DNA of 64,000 nucleotides from Turnera subulata (Eukaryota; Streptophyta; Magnoliopsida; Malpighiales; Passifloraceae): positions 158,331 to 222,330 of the forward strand of contig JAKUCV010005492.1 of the NCBI GenBank assembly GCA_028386065.3, in the 5' to 3' direction. Positions within the stretch are counted from its first letter, which is position 1; every line of letters begins with the position of its first letter. A model generated the notes under the pieces. The model was given only the letters and a program-made list of their open reading frames with translations. It did not search any database and had not been told where the DNA came from. Shown here in pieces: positions 33,053 to 43,170 of this stretch. The position numbers were made by a program, and so were the translations under genes.

Positions 33053-34112
33053 ATGGATCTGGCTGAGGGAAATCAGCACGCTGGAGGTCACCTGGATGAC
33101 GACCAGGTATCGATAGACCAACCGCAGCAAGTTGCAGGAGGTCCGGAACACAATCCGATGGCTCCTTTGGGAGACACCACGCAAATCTTAAACATGGTAA
33201 CTCAGATCCTGCAAAGGCAAGATGCTAGAGAGGCATGTGAGCAGGAGAATCAGGGACCTATCGAGGATCTAGTGTACACGAAGCTGGAAAAGCTTGAGGC
33301 TGAGATCTTCAATGGTGTTACCACTCCACAGGATGTTGATCAGTGGCTTAGTCAGACTAACCGGGTGATGCTGAAACTCTGGTGCAGAGATGACAAGACT
33401 AACCGGGTGATGCTGAAACTCTGGTGCAGAGATGACAAGTGGGCCAGATACGCTGCTGTTATATTCAGAGAGGTTGCCATTGACTGGTGGGAGTCTGCAA
33501 CTAGAGATCTACCGACGCCTATCACCAAGCCATGGACTCAGTTCATGGAGATGTTCAGAAGAAAGTTTGTCTCTAAGGCATACCAGGACCAGCTGAAACG
33601 AGAGTTTCTGGGGCTACAATAAGGGCTTGAACAGTCGGTCAATGAGTACGAGATCAAGTTCAATCGTTTGTCTATCTACGCCAGCGAGTTTGTGTCTATC
33701 CTAGAGGCCAGATGAAAATGTTTCTGGGATGGTCTTCGATCTGGAATCCACACAGTTATGGGGTGCAAGGTCTACGAAACTTACCAGGACATGTTATCAG
33801 ATTCCTTGAGAGCCGAGATTGTCTGGCTAGGCAATGAGAAAGAGCAACAAGAGATCCGGAAGAGGCAAGCTGCACAGAGTTCTGGGGGACAGAACAAGAG
33901 GTTCCAAACGCCAGCTAACCGGTCAAGGTATGGATAGAACAGATCCATGCCAGCAAACCAGGACCGTGGATGGAATAATTACAACAACAACTGAGGGAGT
34001 TCTTGGACTCGGTCTGGAGGGACTTCATCCGGAGGCACTCACCCTAGATATTCTATGTTGAGGTGTTTTGAGTGTAATGAATTCGGGCACTACAGGTCTT
34101 CATGTCCCATGT
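33053..34112 (+). pseudogene. gag: Gag of the Tekay-like element with a 14-residue duplication
   Basis: The frame at 33053-33622 starts MDLAEGNQHAGG and contains the retrotransposon gag core ('AAVIFREVAIDWWESATRDL', 'FVSKAYQDQLKREFLGLQ'). A 42-bp exact tandem duplication (33356-33439) repeats TNRVMLKLWCRDDK in frame. TAA at 33620-33622 and TGA at 33712-33714 interrupt it. Beyond them, a CCHC knuckle CFECNEFGHYRSSC is readable at about 34062-34105, so the whole Gag was once present. Confidence 0.8.
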
Positions 34113-34129
34113 AGGGAAGATCAGGATGT

Positions 34130-34618
34130 ATGGCTCCTACACAGATAGTGCAAGCTTCCGTGGCCAGTGTTCCAAGTGGTTATGGAGTTGGTCGAGGCCG
34201 AGGACATGGGGTTGTTCCTGCGAGAACCCAATCCGCCATGAATCAGACCGCAGCTGTGCCAAGGGCGTTTGTAATCACCACTGAGGAGGATCCTGAAAAT
34301 GCTGATGTTATCGCAGGTACCTTGACAGTCTTTGGTAGTATTACATATACTTTGATTGATCCTGGTTCTACGCATTCTTTTATCGCCCAAAGTTTTGCAA
34401 TACAACATAGCTGTATGGAAGAGAGTCTAGCACGTCCGTTGAGGGTTAGATTACCCGCGGGCATAGTGGTTAGGTTAACACATGTGTGCAAAGACGTTTC
34501 TTTTTCGTACGATGACGAGGTTTTCCTTGCTAGGTTGATTGTGATGAACATGGTGGGTTTCGACATAATCCTAGGGATGGATTGGTTGTCGAGATACAGT
34601 GGTTTGGTGAATTGTTGA
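34130..34618 (+). pseudogene. Protease region of the Tekay-like element
   Basis: Open segment with 'ITYTLIDPGSTHSFIA', where the catalytic motif D-P-G replaces D-S-G as in many chromoviruses, and 'VGFDIILGMDWLSRY', the conserved C-terminal block. TGA at 34616-34618 ends it before the RT part. Confidence 0.8.
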
Positions 34619-34660
34619 ACCGAGGAAGTGCTGCTGACTTCTGATAGTGGGCGATAGGTT

Positions 34661-35431
34661 TTGTTAACAGGTATTAGGAGAGCTGTTGCTACTTGTAGTA
34701 TCTCTGCTAAACAAAACTTCGGAATGAAGCCTCATGGTCTAGACGCCTTGTTGACTCATGTCACTAGCAAAGAAGTTCAGACTCCAGTTTTAGGGGATAT
34801 CACAGTGGTGAAGGAGTTCCCAGATGTTTTTCCTAATGATCTTCTAGGATTGCCACCCAACAGAGAGGTCGAGTATACCATCGACTTGATGCCAAGAGTT
34901 ACACCTATGTCTATGGCTCCTTACAGGATGGCACCGAAGGAACTCCAGGAGTTGAAGAAGCAATTGGATGAGCTGCTCTAAAAGGGTTTCATCAGACCCA
35001 GTACATCACCATGGGGTTTGCCAGTCTTGTTCGTCAAAAAGAGGGATGGTAGTTTGCGCATGTGCGTAGACTATCGACAGTTGAACAAGGTGACAGTGAA
35101 GAACAAGTACCCGTTGTCCAGGATTGGCGACCTCTTTGACCAGTTACAGGGAGCTACTATATTCTCAAAGATCGATCTTTGGTTTGGATATCATCAAATC
35201 AAGATTGCAGAAAAGGACATACCGAAGACTGCCTTCCGCACACGGTATGGTCACTTCGAGTTCATAGTGGTACCTTTTGGCTTGACCAACGCACCTACAG
35301 TCTTTATGTGCTTGATGCATTTGGTCCTGAGTGAGTTCCTGGATAAGTTCGTGGTAGTCTTCATCGACGATATCATGATATACTCAAAGAATAGGGAAGA
35401 ATATGAAGAGCACCTGAGGATAGTGCTTTAG
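34661..35431 (+). pseudogene. pol: Reverse transcriptase of the Tekay-like element
   Basis: Two open pieces (34661-34981 and 35018-35431) separated by a TAA. It shows 'FPDVFPNDLLGLPPNREVEY', '[20 protein letters not shown]', '[15 protein letters not shown]', 'VPFGLTNAP' and an intact catalytic FIDD ('[12 protein letters not shown]'). Relatives usually have Arg-Ser where this copy has Trp-Phe in the second block. TAG ends the piece at 35431. Confidence 0.85.
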
Positions 35432-35479
35432 AGGCTGCGAGAGAAGTAGCTATATGCCAAGTTCAGCAAGTGTGAGTTC

Positions 35480-36511
35480 TTGCTCAGAGAAGTTGCATTC
35501 CTCGGATATGTTGTGTCTGGAGAAGAGATAAAAGTAGACCCTGCCAAAGTGAAAGCTGTTCTAGAGTGGGAGCCTCCCAAGACGGTATCCGAGGTTAGAA
35601 GTTTTCTTGGCCTTGCTGGATATTACCGGAGGTTCATCGAGGGATTTTCCTTGATAGCTAGTGCCATGACCAAGCTGTTGAGAAAGGATCAAGCTTTTGT
35701 GTGGAGTGAAGATTGTCAGAAGAGTTTTGAAGAGCTGAAGAAGAAGTTGACTACAACACTAGTTTTGACTATACCTAAGCCAGGAGTGGAGTACGTGCTT
35801 TTCTGTGATGCTTCAGGTCTTGGCTTGGGAGCAGTGTTGATGCAAGAAGGTCGGGTGATTGCCTATGCCTCGAAAAAATTAATACCTTATGAAAAGAACT
35901 ACCCGACATATGACCTGGAGATGGCTGCAGTGATCTTTGCCTTGAAGATCTGGCGACACTACCTGTTTGGAGAGAGATGCCGAATTTTCACAGACCACAA
36001 GAGTCTCAAGTACATCATGACTCAGAAGGAACTTAACCTGCGACAAAGACGCTGGGTAGAGTTACTGAATGATTATGATTGTACTATTGAGTACCATCTA
36101 AGGAAGGCTAATGTGGTAGCTGATGCGCTGAGTCGGAGACAGCCAAAAGATTCCTCCACTACTTACTCGGTATCCTCACTTATCGAGTTAAGGAAGTTGG
36201 GAGTTAATTTATCAGTAGACAAGACAGGAGCTTTGTTGACACATATTGATGTCAAGTCTAACTTGAGAGGTTGGATTATCGAGCTACAAGATGGAAATCC
36301 TGATCTGATCAAGCTGAAAGAAGGAGTTCGAAGTGGTAAAGAGGATAAGTTCCATATTACTGAAGATGATGCACTGATGATTGGGAAACGGGTATGTGTT
36401 CCCAATGTCAGTGACTTGCGCAGTCAAATCCTGGAAGAAGGACACATGACACCGTATGCGATGCATCCCGGAAGCACCAGGATGTACCAGAACCTGAAGA
36501 GCCATTATTAG
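35480..36511 (+). pseudogene. pol: RT connection, RNase H and integrase N-terminus of the Tekay-like element
   Basis: 343-codon open segment. '[19 protein letters not shown]' is the RT thumb/connection. RNase H has '[20 protein letters not shown]', '[20 protein letters not shown]' and 'FTDHKSLKY'. The integrase zinc finger begins at '[20 protein letters not shown]' before a TAG at 36509-36511. Confidence 0.85.
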
Positions 36512-36520
36512 TGGCCCCGC

Positions 36521-37200
36521 ATGAAGAAAGATGTAGCTGAGTATGTGGCGAGGTGCATTACTTGCCAACAGGTGAAAGCTAAGCATCAAGCTCCACCAGG
36601 CAAGATGAGATCGTTGACAATGCGAGAGTGGAAATGGGAGATGATCACTATAGACTTTGTGGTTGGATTACCGTTGACTCGGAAGCAACATGATGCTACT
36701 GGGTTATCGTTGATGGACTAATAAAGTCAGCACATTTTCTTCCCATTCGACAGACCGACACCTTGGACAAGCTAGCAAGGCTGTATGTTGCTAAGATTGT
36801 AAGGCTACATGGAATTCCTAAGTCCATAGTCTTTGACAAAGATCCCAGATTCACCTCACGTTTTTGGAAGAGTTTACAAGCAGCTTTGGGAACCAAGTTG
36901 AGCTTCACTACCGCCTTTCATCCTCAGACAGACAGACAGTCAGAAAGAACCATCCAGACACTGGAAGACATGCTAAGGGCTTGTGCGCTTAACTTCAGTG
37001 GAAGTTGGGACTAGTACTTGCCTTTGGCGGAGTTTGCTTACAACAACAGTTACCATTCCAGCATCGGGATGCCACCTTTTGAAGCTTTCTATGGAAGGAA
37101 GTGCCGAAGTCCAGTTGTTTGGGATGAAGAAGGTTTTCGTTTGATCGTTGGTCTGGATTTGGTTAAACAAACAGTTGATAAGATCCAGACACTGAAGTAG
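36521..37200 (+). pseudogene. pol: Integrase of the Tekay-like element
   Basis: Pieces 36521-36721, 36763-37014 and 37018-37200. The zinc Cys pair is in 'RCITCQQVKA'. Core Asp is in 'ITIDFVVGLPL', the second Asp in 'VFDKDPRFTSRFW', and Glu in 'DRQSERTIQTLEDML'. A frameshift lies near 36721-36763 and stops at 37012-37014 and 37198-37200. Confidence 0.85.
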
Positions 37201-37257
37201 AGTGTGAGAGCTACCCAAGACTGACAGAAGAGCTACGCTGATAAGCATCGACGAGAG

Positions 37258-37722
37258 ATGGAGTATAAGGTTGGAGAAAAAGTTTTTCTTCGAGTTGCAC
37301 CTTGGAAGGGTGTTATCAGGTTTGGAAAAAGAGGGAAGCTGAGTCCTAGATACATCGGGCCATATGAGATTGTGGAGAAGATCGGACCGTTATCTTACAG
37401 GTTGTATTTACATGAGGAGCCATTGCGCATTCATAATGTGTTCCATGTCTCCATGCTGAGGAGATACTGATCAGACCCGAGTCATGTAGTGACAACAGCA
37501 GATGTTGGAGTGGCAGAGCATCTTACGTATACAGAGGTACCAGAGCAGATTCTTGCCCAAGAGATTCGGCAGTTGAGAAACCGTACCATTCCCATGGTAA
37601 AGGTTATATGGAGTAAGCAATCTACTAACGAGTCTACACGGGAAGTCGAGGAGCACCTGAGATCCCAGTACCCGCACCTGTTCACAGTATCAGAGTATAT
37701 TTCGAGGACGAAATTTTTTTAA
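37258..37722 (+). pseudogene. Integrase C-terminus and chromodomain of the Tekay-like element
   Basis: 37258-37470 carries the GPY/F-type block ('YIGPYEIVEKIGPLSYRLYL', 'HNVFHVSMLRRY'). After a TGA the sequence continues at 37489 with 'EVPEQILAQEIRQLRNRTIP' and 'VKVIWSKQ', ending 'LRSQYPHLF', a chromodomain as in Tekay/Del. Such domains are thought to direct integration to heterochromatin marks. Confidence 0.85.
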
Positions 37723-37733
37723 GGTGGGTAAAC
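37721..37733 (+). other. Polypurine tract of the Tekay-like element
   Basis: 'aaggtgggtaaac' directly before the 3' LTR, preceded by the familiar chromovirus string 'cgaggacgaaattt'. Confidence 0.7.
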
Positions 37734-38724
37734 TGTAACAGCTCGGGTAAAAATTTGCATTTTTACCGGGACTGTAAAAGGTTTTGTACAGTTATTTACC
37801 GTTGAAATTAATCTTGGGTAATTAATTCAAGGTAAATTGAGCATCGAATTCTGAAACCGAGCCCTGTCCCGCGTTCCAGATTTTTATGCGGATTTTATGG
37901 ACCAAAGTTGGAATTTTTCGGGTCCAGGAATCTTCAGAAAAATCGGGTTTAACCTCGAGAGAACGGACCAGAAATAAAGGTAAGAGGGTATAATGGTTAT
38001 TTTTTGGTTCGGACGGTACAAGTTTCTTATGCAGACAGAACTGCATAATTGAGGCGGCTCAATTATGCATGGACTGCGCCTGCCTTTCTCCTGTGCTTAC
38101 CTTTTTGTTCCTGTGCCACCCACCGAGCACCGTCCATGAAGAAAAACATGGTTCTCTTCATGCCCATGCACCCTGCTTTTCACCCCTATAGAAGCCCAAC
38201 ACCATTTCCTGCAAAACACACGAACCAGTATACACTTCCTCCTGCCTGCAAAACCCATAGCCACCTTCTCTCCTTGCTGTATACAAACCCAGTTTCCTCT
38301 TCCAACAAACATAACCAAAGAAAGAAAAAAAAAGTAAAGAAAACAACTCATAGAGCAAAACGTTACCGTTTTGTAACCTAACCACCATTTATTTTCTTCT
38401 TCCTTTCTTCTTCCCCATGAATCACCATCACCACCGAGACCACCACAAGCCACCACCATCACTATCTTTCCTCCTCTCCTTTCTTTCCTTCCTTCATTCC
38501 TCTTTCTTCTTCTCCAACCTTCCTTGCTGCGACCCGAAGCCACCACCTCACCTTCGCCGCACGCAGCGACCCGACGCCAGCGGCATGCCGCTGCCAAGCG
38601 CCACCTGCAGCCATTTGCATCGCATCGCCCTCGCCATGTCCCGTCGCGCCGCCTCACAGTAAGTTGGGCTGCGGGTTGAAGATGACCCGTTTAACGGGAG
38701 GGTCGACCCGGTAGTGATGGGTTT
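37734..38724 (+). repeat. First part of the Tekay-like 3' LTR
   Basis: Matches 30246-31262 and is cut at 38724 by the Copia LTR start TGTTAGTGTAATATGC. Confidence 0.9.
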
Positions 38725-39498
38725 TGTTAGTGTAATATGCCCAAAAGCTAATCAATGGATGTATATTTTGAGTCATGTATACACATTAAGGTTATTACAA
38801 TAAGTATCGTTTATGAGATAAATGCTTGCACATACTTATAACCCTAGAATATTTCATATTCTTAAATTGTCCCTAGTCGATTATTATTATGGAAGGGTGG
38901 TAATAATAAATTAAGACTAGCGTATGTTGAGAGTTTATATGTGATATGAATTCAACATACGGGTACAAGTTAGAGAACTTGTGGACTGGACCGACCCACA
39001 TAAGAACGCTACATGGAACGTTATATGTTTTGTCGATGGCGGTTCTTATAATGTATTGTCCTTAGACCTGTGATCATCAAGGTTCCCAACATGTGAGTCA
39101 TATGCTTTGATATTATTCCTGGTCATCCGTAACTGGATAGACGTAAGGGTAATCATTGGGTATATGATGAGTGTGTAGTGGGTTTTGTATGATCCAGAGG
39201 GGATTCGTCCAACCCATATAACGGGTATATTATCGGAGTGTTTCTTGATAGAGTTGAACCGTAAATGCATGGCCATGCTCGGATAATGATATATGATATC
39301 ATTGGTATCCGTTTTACCGGTTAACTCGAGGATCAAGAAACCGAGATTAAATATATACGAGATTGACATATTCCATGTCTCGTGTTTAATCTTGATAATG
39401 GGACGAAGGGACGATGACATGTTCTGAGGCACGTGGAATCAGTATTGATCTTGTCGTTGGAGTGGCAATGATGTGTTGCTAGACACCGCTATTTGCTT

Positions 39499-39527
39499 AT
39501 AATTGTAAAATGAGATTTTACAATTAT
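39499..39527 (+). other. Conserved LTR hairpin, 13-bp stem, GAG loop
   Basis: Perfect inverted repeat in which arms 39499-39511 and 39515-39527 surround GAG. The second copy (59914-59942) has the same structure with one A-T pair replaced by G-C on both sides. Confidence 0.75.
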
Positions 39528-39586
39528 TGCCGGACGTTACAAGTGCCTACAGGGTCACACACATACAGCCGTTGATTCGAGCAGGT

Positions 39587-39644
39587 GGTTGAACCGTGGT
39601 TGGACCATGGTTGAACCAAGGTGTGGTTGGACCGTGGTTGGACC
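39587..39644 (+). repeat. GGTTGAACC/GGTTGGACC repeats in Copia-B LTR
   Basis: Five near-palindromic 9-mers in 58 bp, probably in U3. The other LTR copy has seven at 60002-60080. Confidence 0.7.
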
Positions 39645-40246
39645 TGGGTCGTTTTTTGGCTGGTTTGGTTCACTAAATGTCAAATTTTTTGAACCAAAAC
39701 ATGCTGAGTTGTGTTGATAATGCTTAGTGGGAAACATGATTATGTGGAGACATAATCATGTTGCTTAGTGGACCACCATGTTGGCCATTAACTTCACTAA
39801 TGCATTATGCCTTTGAGGGTTGAGTGATCAGATCACTATTGCTCATCTTCTTCCTCACACACACTTGTTATTGAGAGTTTTTTAGAGCTTGAGAAGAGTT
39901 CTTGAGTGGTTTGAAAAATTGAGAGAAAAACACCACACACAAAAGCTCCCGGAAACCTGTTGCTAGCACACCAGTTCGGGAGAGCTCGGGTTGAAGTCGT
40001 GAGACATTCTTCAACCGGTTACAGCGGTTCGTGTGGATACCGTAGAGGGGCGAGGCTTTTGTCTGGCTCTAGTTGATTCGGTTCTACAGTTGGGTGAAAG
40101 ACCTCAACCGTTACAGGTATGAAAAATTGTTATTCGGTTTAGTTCCCTTCACATGGATCCTCCATGTGTATCCGGTATTTCCGCTGTGCAAACATGTTGT
40201 ATTTTTGCGCTTTTGATTGTCAATTGCATGAACCGGATACTAACAG

Positions 40247-40259
40247 TGGTAGCGGAGCC
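40247..40259 (+). other. Primer binding site of Copia-B copy 1
   Basis: 'tggtagcggagcc' one base after the LTR end, tRNA-Met type. Confidence 0.75.
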
Positions 40260-40530
40260 TCTTGTGAAGTCCTAAACCGAATTTTTGTGTGTTCATATGT
40301 TATATGTGATATAGCTTGAACATGCTAGGCATATGTGATATGTTGTTTTCAATTATGTATATGTGATATATGTATTGATGTTGGTTTTTGTCAAAAGAGT
40401 TTTGACAAAGAGAACTTGATTGGTATGTGATATCAATCAAGGAGTTCTTGGCAGTAAGTCGAAAGAGTTCTACTAGGAAAAACCGAGTGTCGGTTTGTGT
40501 TTTGAACGATTGTAGTTCAAGTTCCGCAGG

Positions 40531-41155
40531 CCCAGAACATCGATGTTGGTAGGACTAACATCGATGTTCATGTGTTGATTAGCCTCTGCCGAGCCAAATT
40601 AACATCGATGTTGTGTTGACAAGATCGATGTTCTAAGTAGGCTGGTTTTGGCTGAATCAAAATAACATCGATGTTGAGTTATCAACATCGATGTTGACAT
40701 GAAGAGGCCTTGGCAGAACTCTCAAAACATCGATGTTTAAGAGTTGAACATCAATGTTATTTGAGCTCGGCCAAATTGGTTTGAGTTCCAGAGCTCCAAC
40801 AACATCGATGTGTGAATGTCAACATCGATGTTCTTGAGTTCCAGAACCCAAACATCGATGTTTAAATGTTAAACATCGATGTTAAAATGCTACTGCCAAA
40901 ACTTGAATTTTTCAGAAACTCATCAACATCGATGTTGAGCTACTGCCAAAAGGTTTGGAGTTCAAGTTACTCACAACATCGATGTTAAAATGTACAACAT
41001 CGATGTTATGGAGCTACGGCCAAAATTTTTTGGAGCTCGAGTTCTCACAACATCGATGTTGTAATGTCCAACATCGATGTTATTGAGCTACTGCCAAAGA
41101 GATGGGACAATTTGATTGTCACAACATCGATGTTCCAAATGGTAACATCGATGTT
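40531..41155 (+). promoter_or_regulatory. Paired ACATCGATGT array in the Copia-B leader
   Basis: Cores at 40539/40560, 40604/40624, 40667/40687, 40729/40750 (second mutated), 40804/40824, 40854/40875, 40928, 40978/40999, 41052/41073 and 41126/41147. Pair spacing is 20-21 bp. Sequence between pairs ('gagctactgccaaaa') is unrelated to that of the SIRE-like arrays. It lies between the primer site and gag. Confidence 0.85.
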
Positions 41156-41438
41156 ATCATGTATTTTGTTTTTCAAACTTACATGACATCAAAGTATTAT
41201 TTATCAAGAACAAGCATGTGATGTGTAGGAATTATATGTTGATGAAAATATTAAGTTCTTAGTTGCCTTCCATGGTAAGCACTCATCATTGCTTCGATCA
41301 ACAAATGGTAGGTTTTGCCAAAGCAAGGTGCCTTTGTTTATCTTAGCAAGGTGCGACGCGATAATTGTAATATCAGAACTGCTTATTGTGGTGTTGAACT
41401 TAACTAGGTCATCTTAATAGGATTAAGGACTTAGAGGC

Positions 41439-42131
41439 NNNNNNNNNNNNNNNNNNNNNNNNNNNNNNNNNNNNNNNNNNNNNNNNNNNNNNNNNNNNNN
41501 NNNNNNNNNNNNNNNNNNNNNNNNNNNNNNNNNNNNNNNNNNNNNNNNNNNNNNNNNNNNNNNNNNNNNNNNNNNNNNNNNNNNNNNNNNNNNNNNNNNN
41601 NNNNNNNNNNNNNNNNNNNNNNNNNNNNNNNNNNNNNNNNNNNNNNNNNNNNNNNNNNNNNNNNNNNNNNNNNNNNNNNNNNNNNNNNNNNNNNNNNNNN
41701 NNNNNNNNNNNNNNNNNNNNNNNNNNNNNNNNNNNNNNNNNNNNNNNNNNNNNNNNNNNNNNNNNNNNNNNNNNNNNNNNNNNNNNNNNNNNNNNNNNNN
41801 NNNNNNNNNNNNNNNNNNNNNNNNNNNNNNNNNNNNNNNNNNNNNNNNNNNNNNNNNNNNNNNNNNNNNNNNNNNNNNNNNNNNNNNNNNNNNNNNNNNN
41901 NNNNNNNNNNNNNNNNNNNNNNNNNNNNNNNNNNNNNNNNNNNNNNNNNNNNNNNNNNNNNNNNNNNNNNNNNNNNNNNNNNNNNNNNNNNNNNNNNNNN
42001 NNNNNNNNNNNNNNNNNNNNNNNNNNNNNNNNNNNNNNNNNNNNNNNNNNNNNNNNNNNNNNNNNNNNNNNNNNNNNNNNNNNNNNNNNNNNNNNNNNNN
42101 NNNNNNNNNNNNNNNNNNNNNNNNNNNNNNN
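41439..42131. other. Assembly gap (693 N)
   Basis: The gap falls inside tandem unit 1. The matching segment in unit 2 (43403-44380) is about 978 bp, so the gap is probably about 285 bp too short, or repeat copies are collapsed in it. Frames drawn across it are meaningless. Confidence 0.9.
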
Positions 42132-43170
42132 TCTTCACAAATGCTGAAACCTAAAGGTGGTATTGCAAAGGAAGGCGAATGCTTCCATTGCAAGAAGTCT
42201 GGCCATTGGAGACGGAACTGCCCGGTTTATCTTCAAGAGTTGAAGAAGAAGAAGGGAAGTGAGACTTCCACTTCAGGTATGTTCGTTATAGAAGCGAATA
42301 TCTCTATCTCTGCATCATGGGTATTAGATACTGGATGTGGTTCTCACATTTGTGTAAATGTGCAGGAACTAAGAAAGAGTAGGAGATTGGCTAAGAGTGA
42401 GATAGACCTATGTGTGGGAAATGGAGCAAGAGTTGCTGCATTAGCCGTAGGAACTTACTATCTATCCTTACTGAGTGGTTTAGTTTTGGAACTAGACGAT
42501 TGCCATTATGTACCAACCATTAGCAGGAATCTGATTTCTGTATCTTGTCTTGACAAGAAAGGATTTTCATTTGTAATAAAGGATAATTGTTGTTCCATTT
42601 ATTTCAATGATGTATATTATGGTGGTGCATATTTGAGCAATGATTTGTATGTTCTAAACCTAAAGATGGACATTTAGACTCATTTGATTATGAATCATTT
42701 GAGACGTGTGAGTCGTGTTTGTTAGGCAAAATGACGAAGGCTCCTTTTACCGGTAAGGGTGGGAGAGCATCGGACTTATTAGGTCTTATACATAGTGATG
42801 TATGCGGACCTATGTCCACACAGGCTAGAGGTAGTTTTTCATACTTCATTACATTTACTGACGATATCAGTCGATATGGCTATGTGTATCTAATGAGACA
42901 CAAGTCAGAATCCTTTGAAAAGTTCAAAGAATTCAAGAATGAAGTACAAAATCAACACGGTAAAAGTATTAAGATGCTTCGATCAGATCGAGGAGGTGAA
43001 TACTTAGACCGAGAATTCCTTGATCATCTAAAGGAGTGTGGTATAGTATCACAGCTCACTCCGCCGGGTACTCCTCAATGGAATGGTGTATCCGAAAGGA
43101 GGAATAGAACCTTATTGGACATGGTTCGTTCGATGATGAGTCAAGCTGACCTTCCTCCTTCGTTAGTGTA
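42132..43170 (+). pseudogene. Tandem unit 1: Gag end, protease, partial integrase
   Basis: 42141-42677 carries the zinc knuckle CFHCKKSGHWRRNC and protease 'WVLDTGCGSHIC'. A deletion of about 130 bp relative to unit 2 follows (at about 42660), which fuses 'LYVLNL' to 'KMDI' and stops. 42719-43161 then reads the integrase core with Asp in 'LIHSDVCGP', Asp in 'LRSDRGGEY' and Glu in 'WNGVSERRNRT', ending after 'ADLPPS', where unit 2 begins. Confidence 0.8.

Larger units (their letters stand above)
38725..40245 (+). repeat. 5' LTR of Copia-B copy 1
   Basis: 1521 bp, TGTTAGTGTA...GATACTAACA, homologous to 59137-60720. It contains a conserved 13-bp hairpin (39499-39527) and a cluster of GGTTGAACC-type repeats (39587-39644). 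Confidence 0.85.

Noticed and set aside
41423..42193. 256-codon minus-strand ORF
   Set aside because: It consists almost entirely of undetermined bases in the assembly gap.
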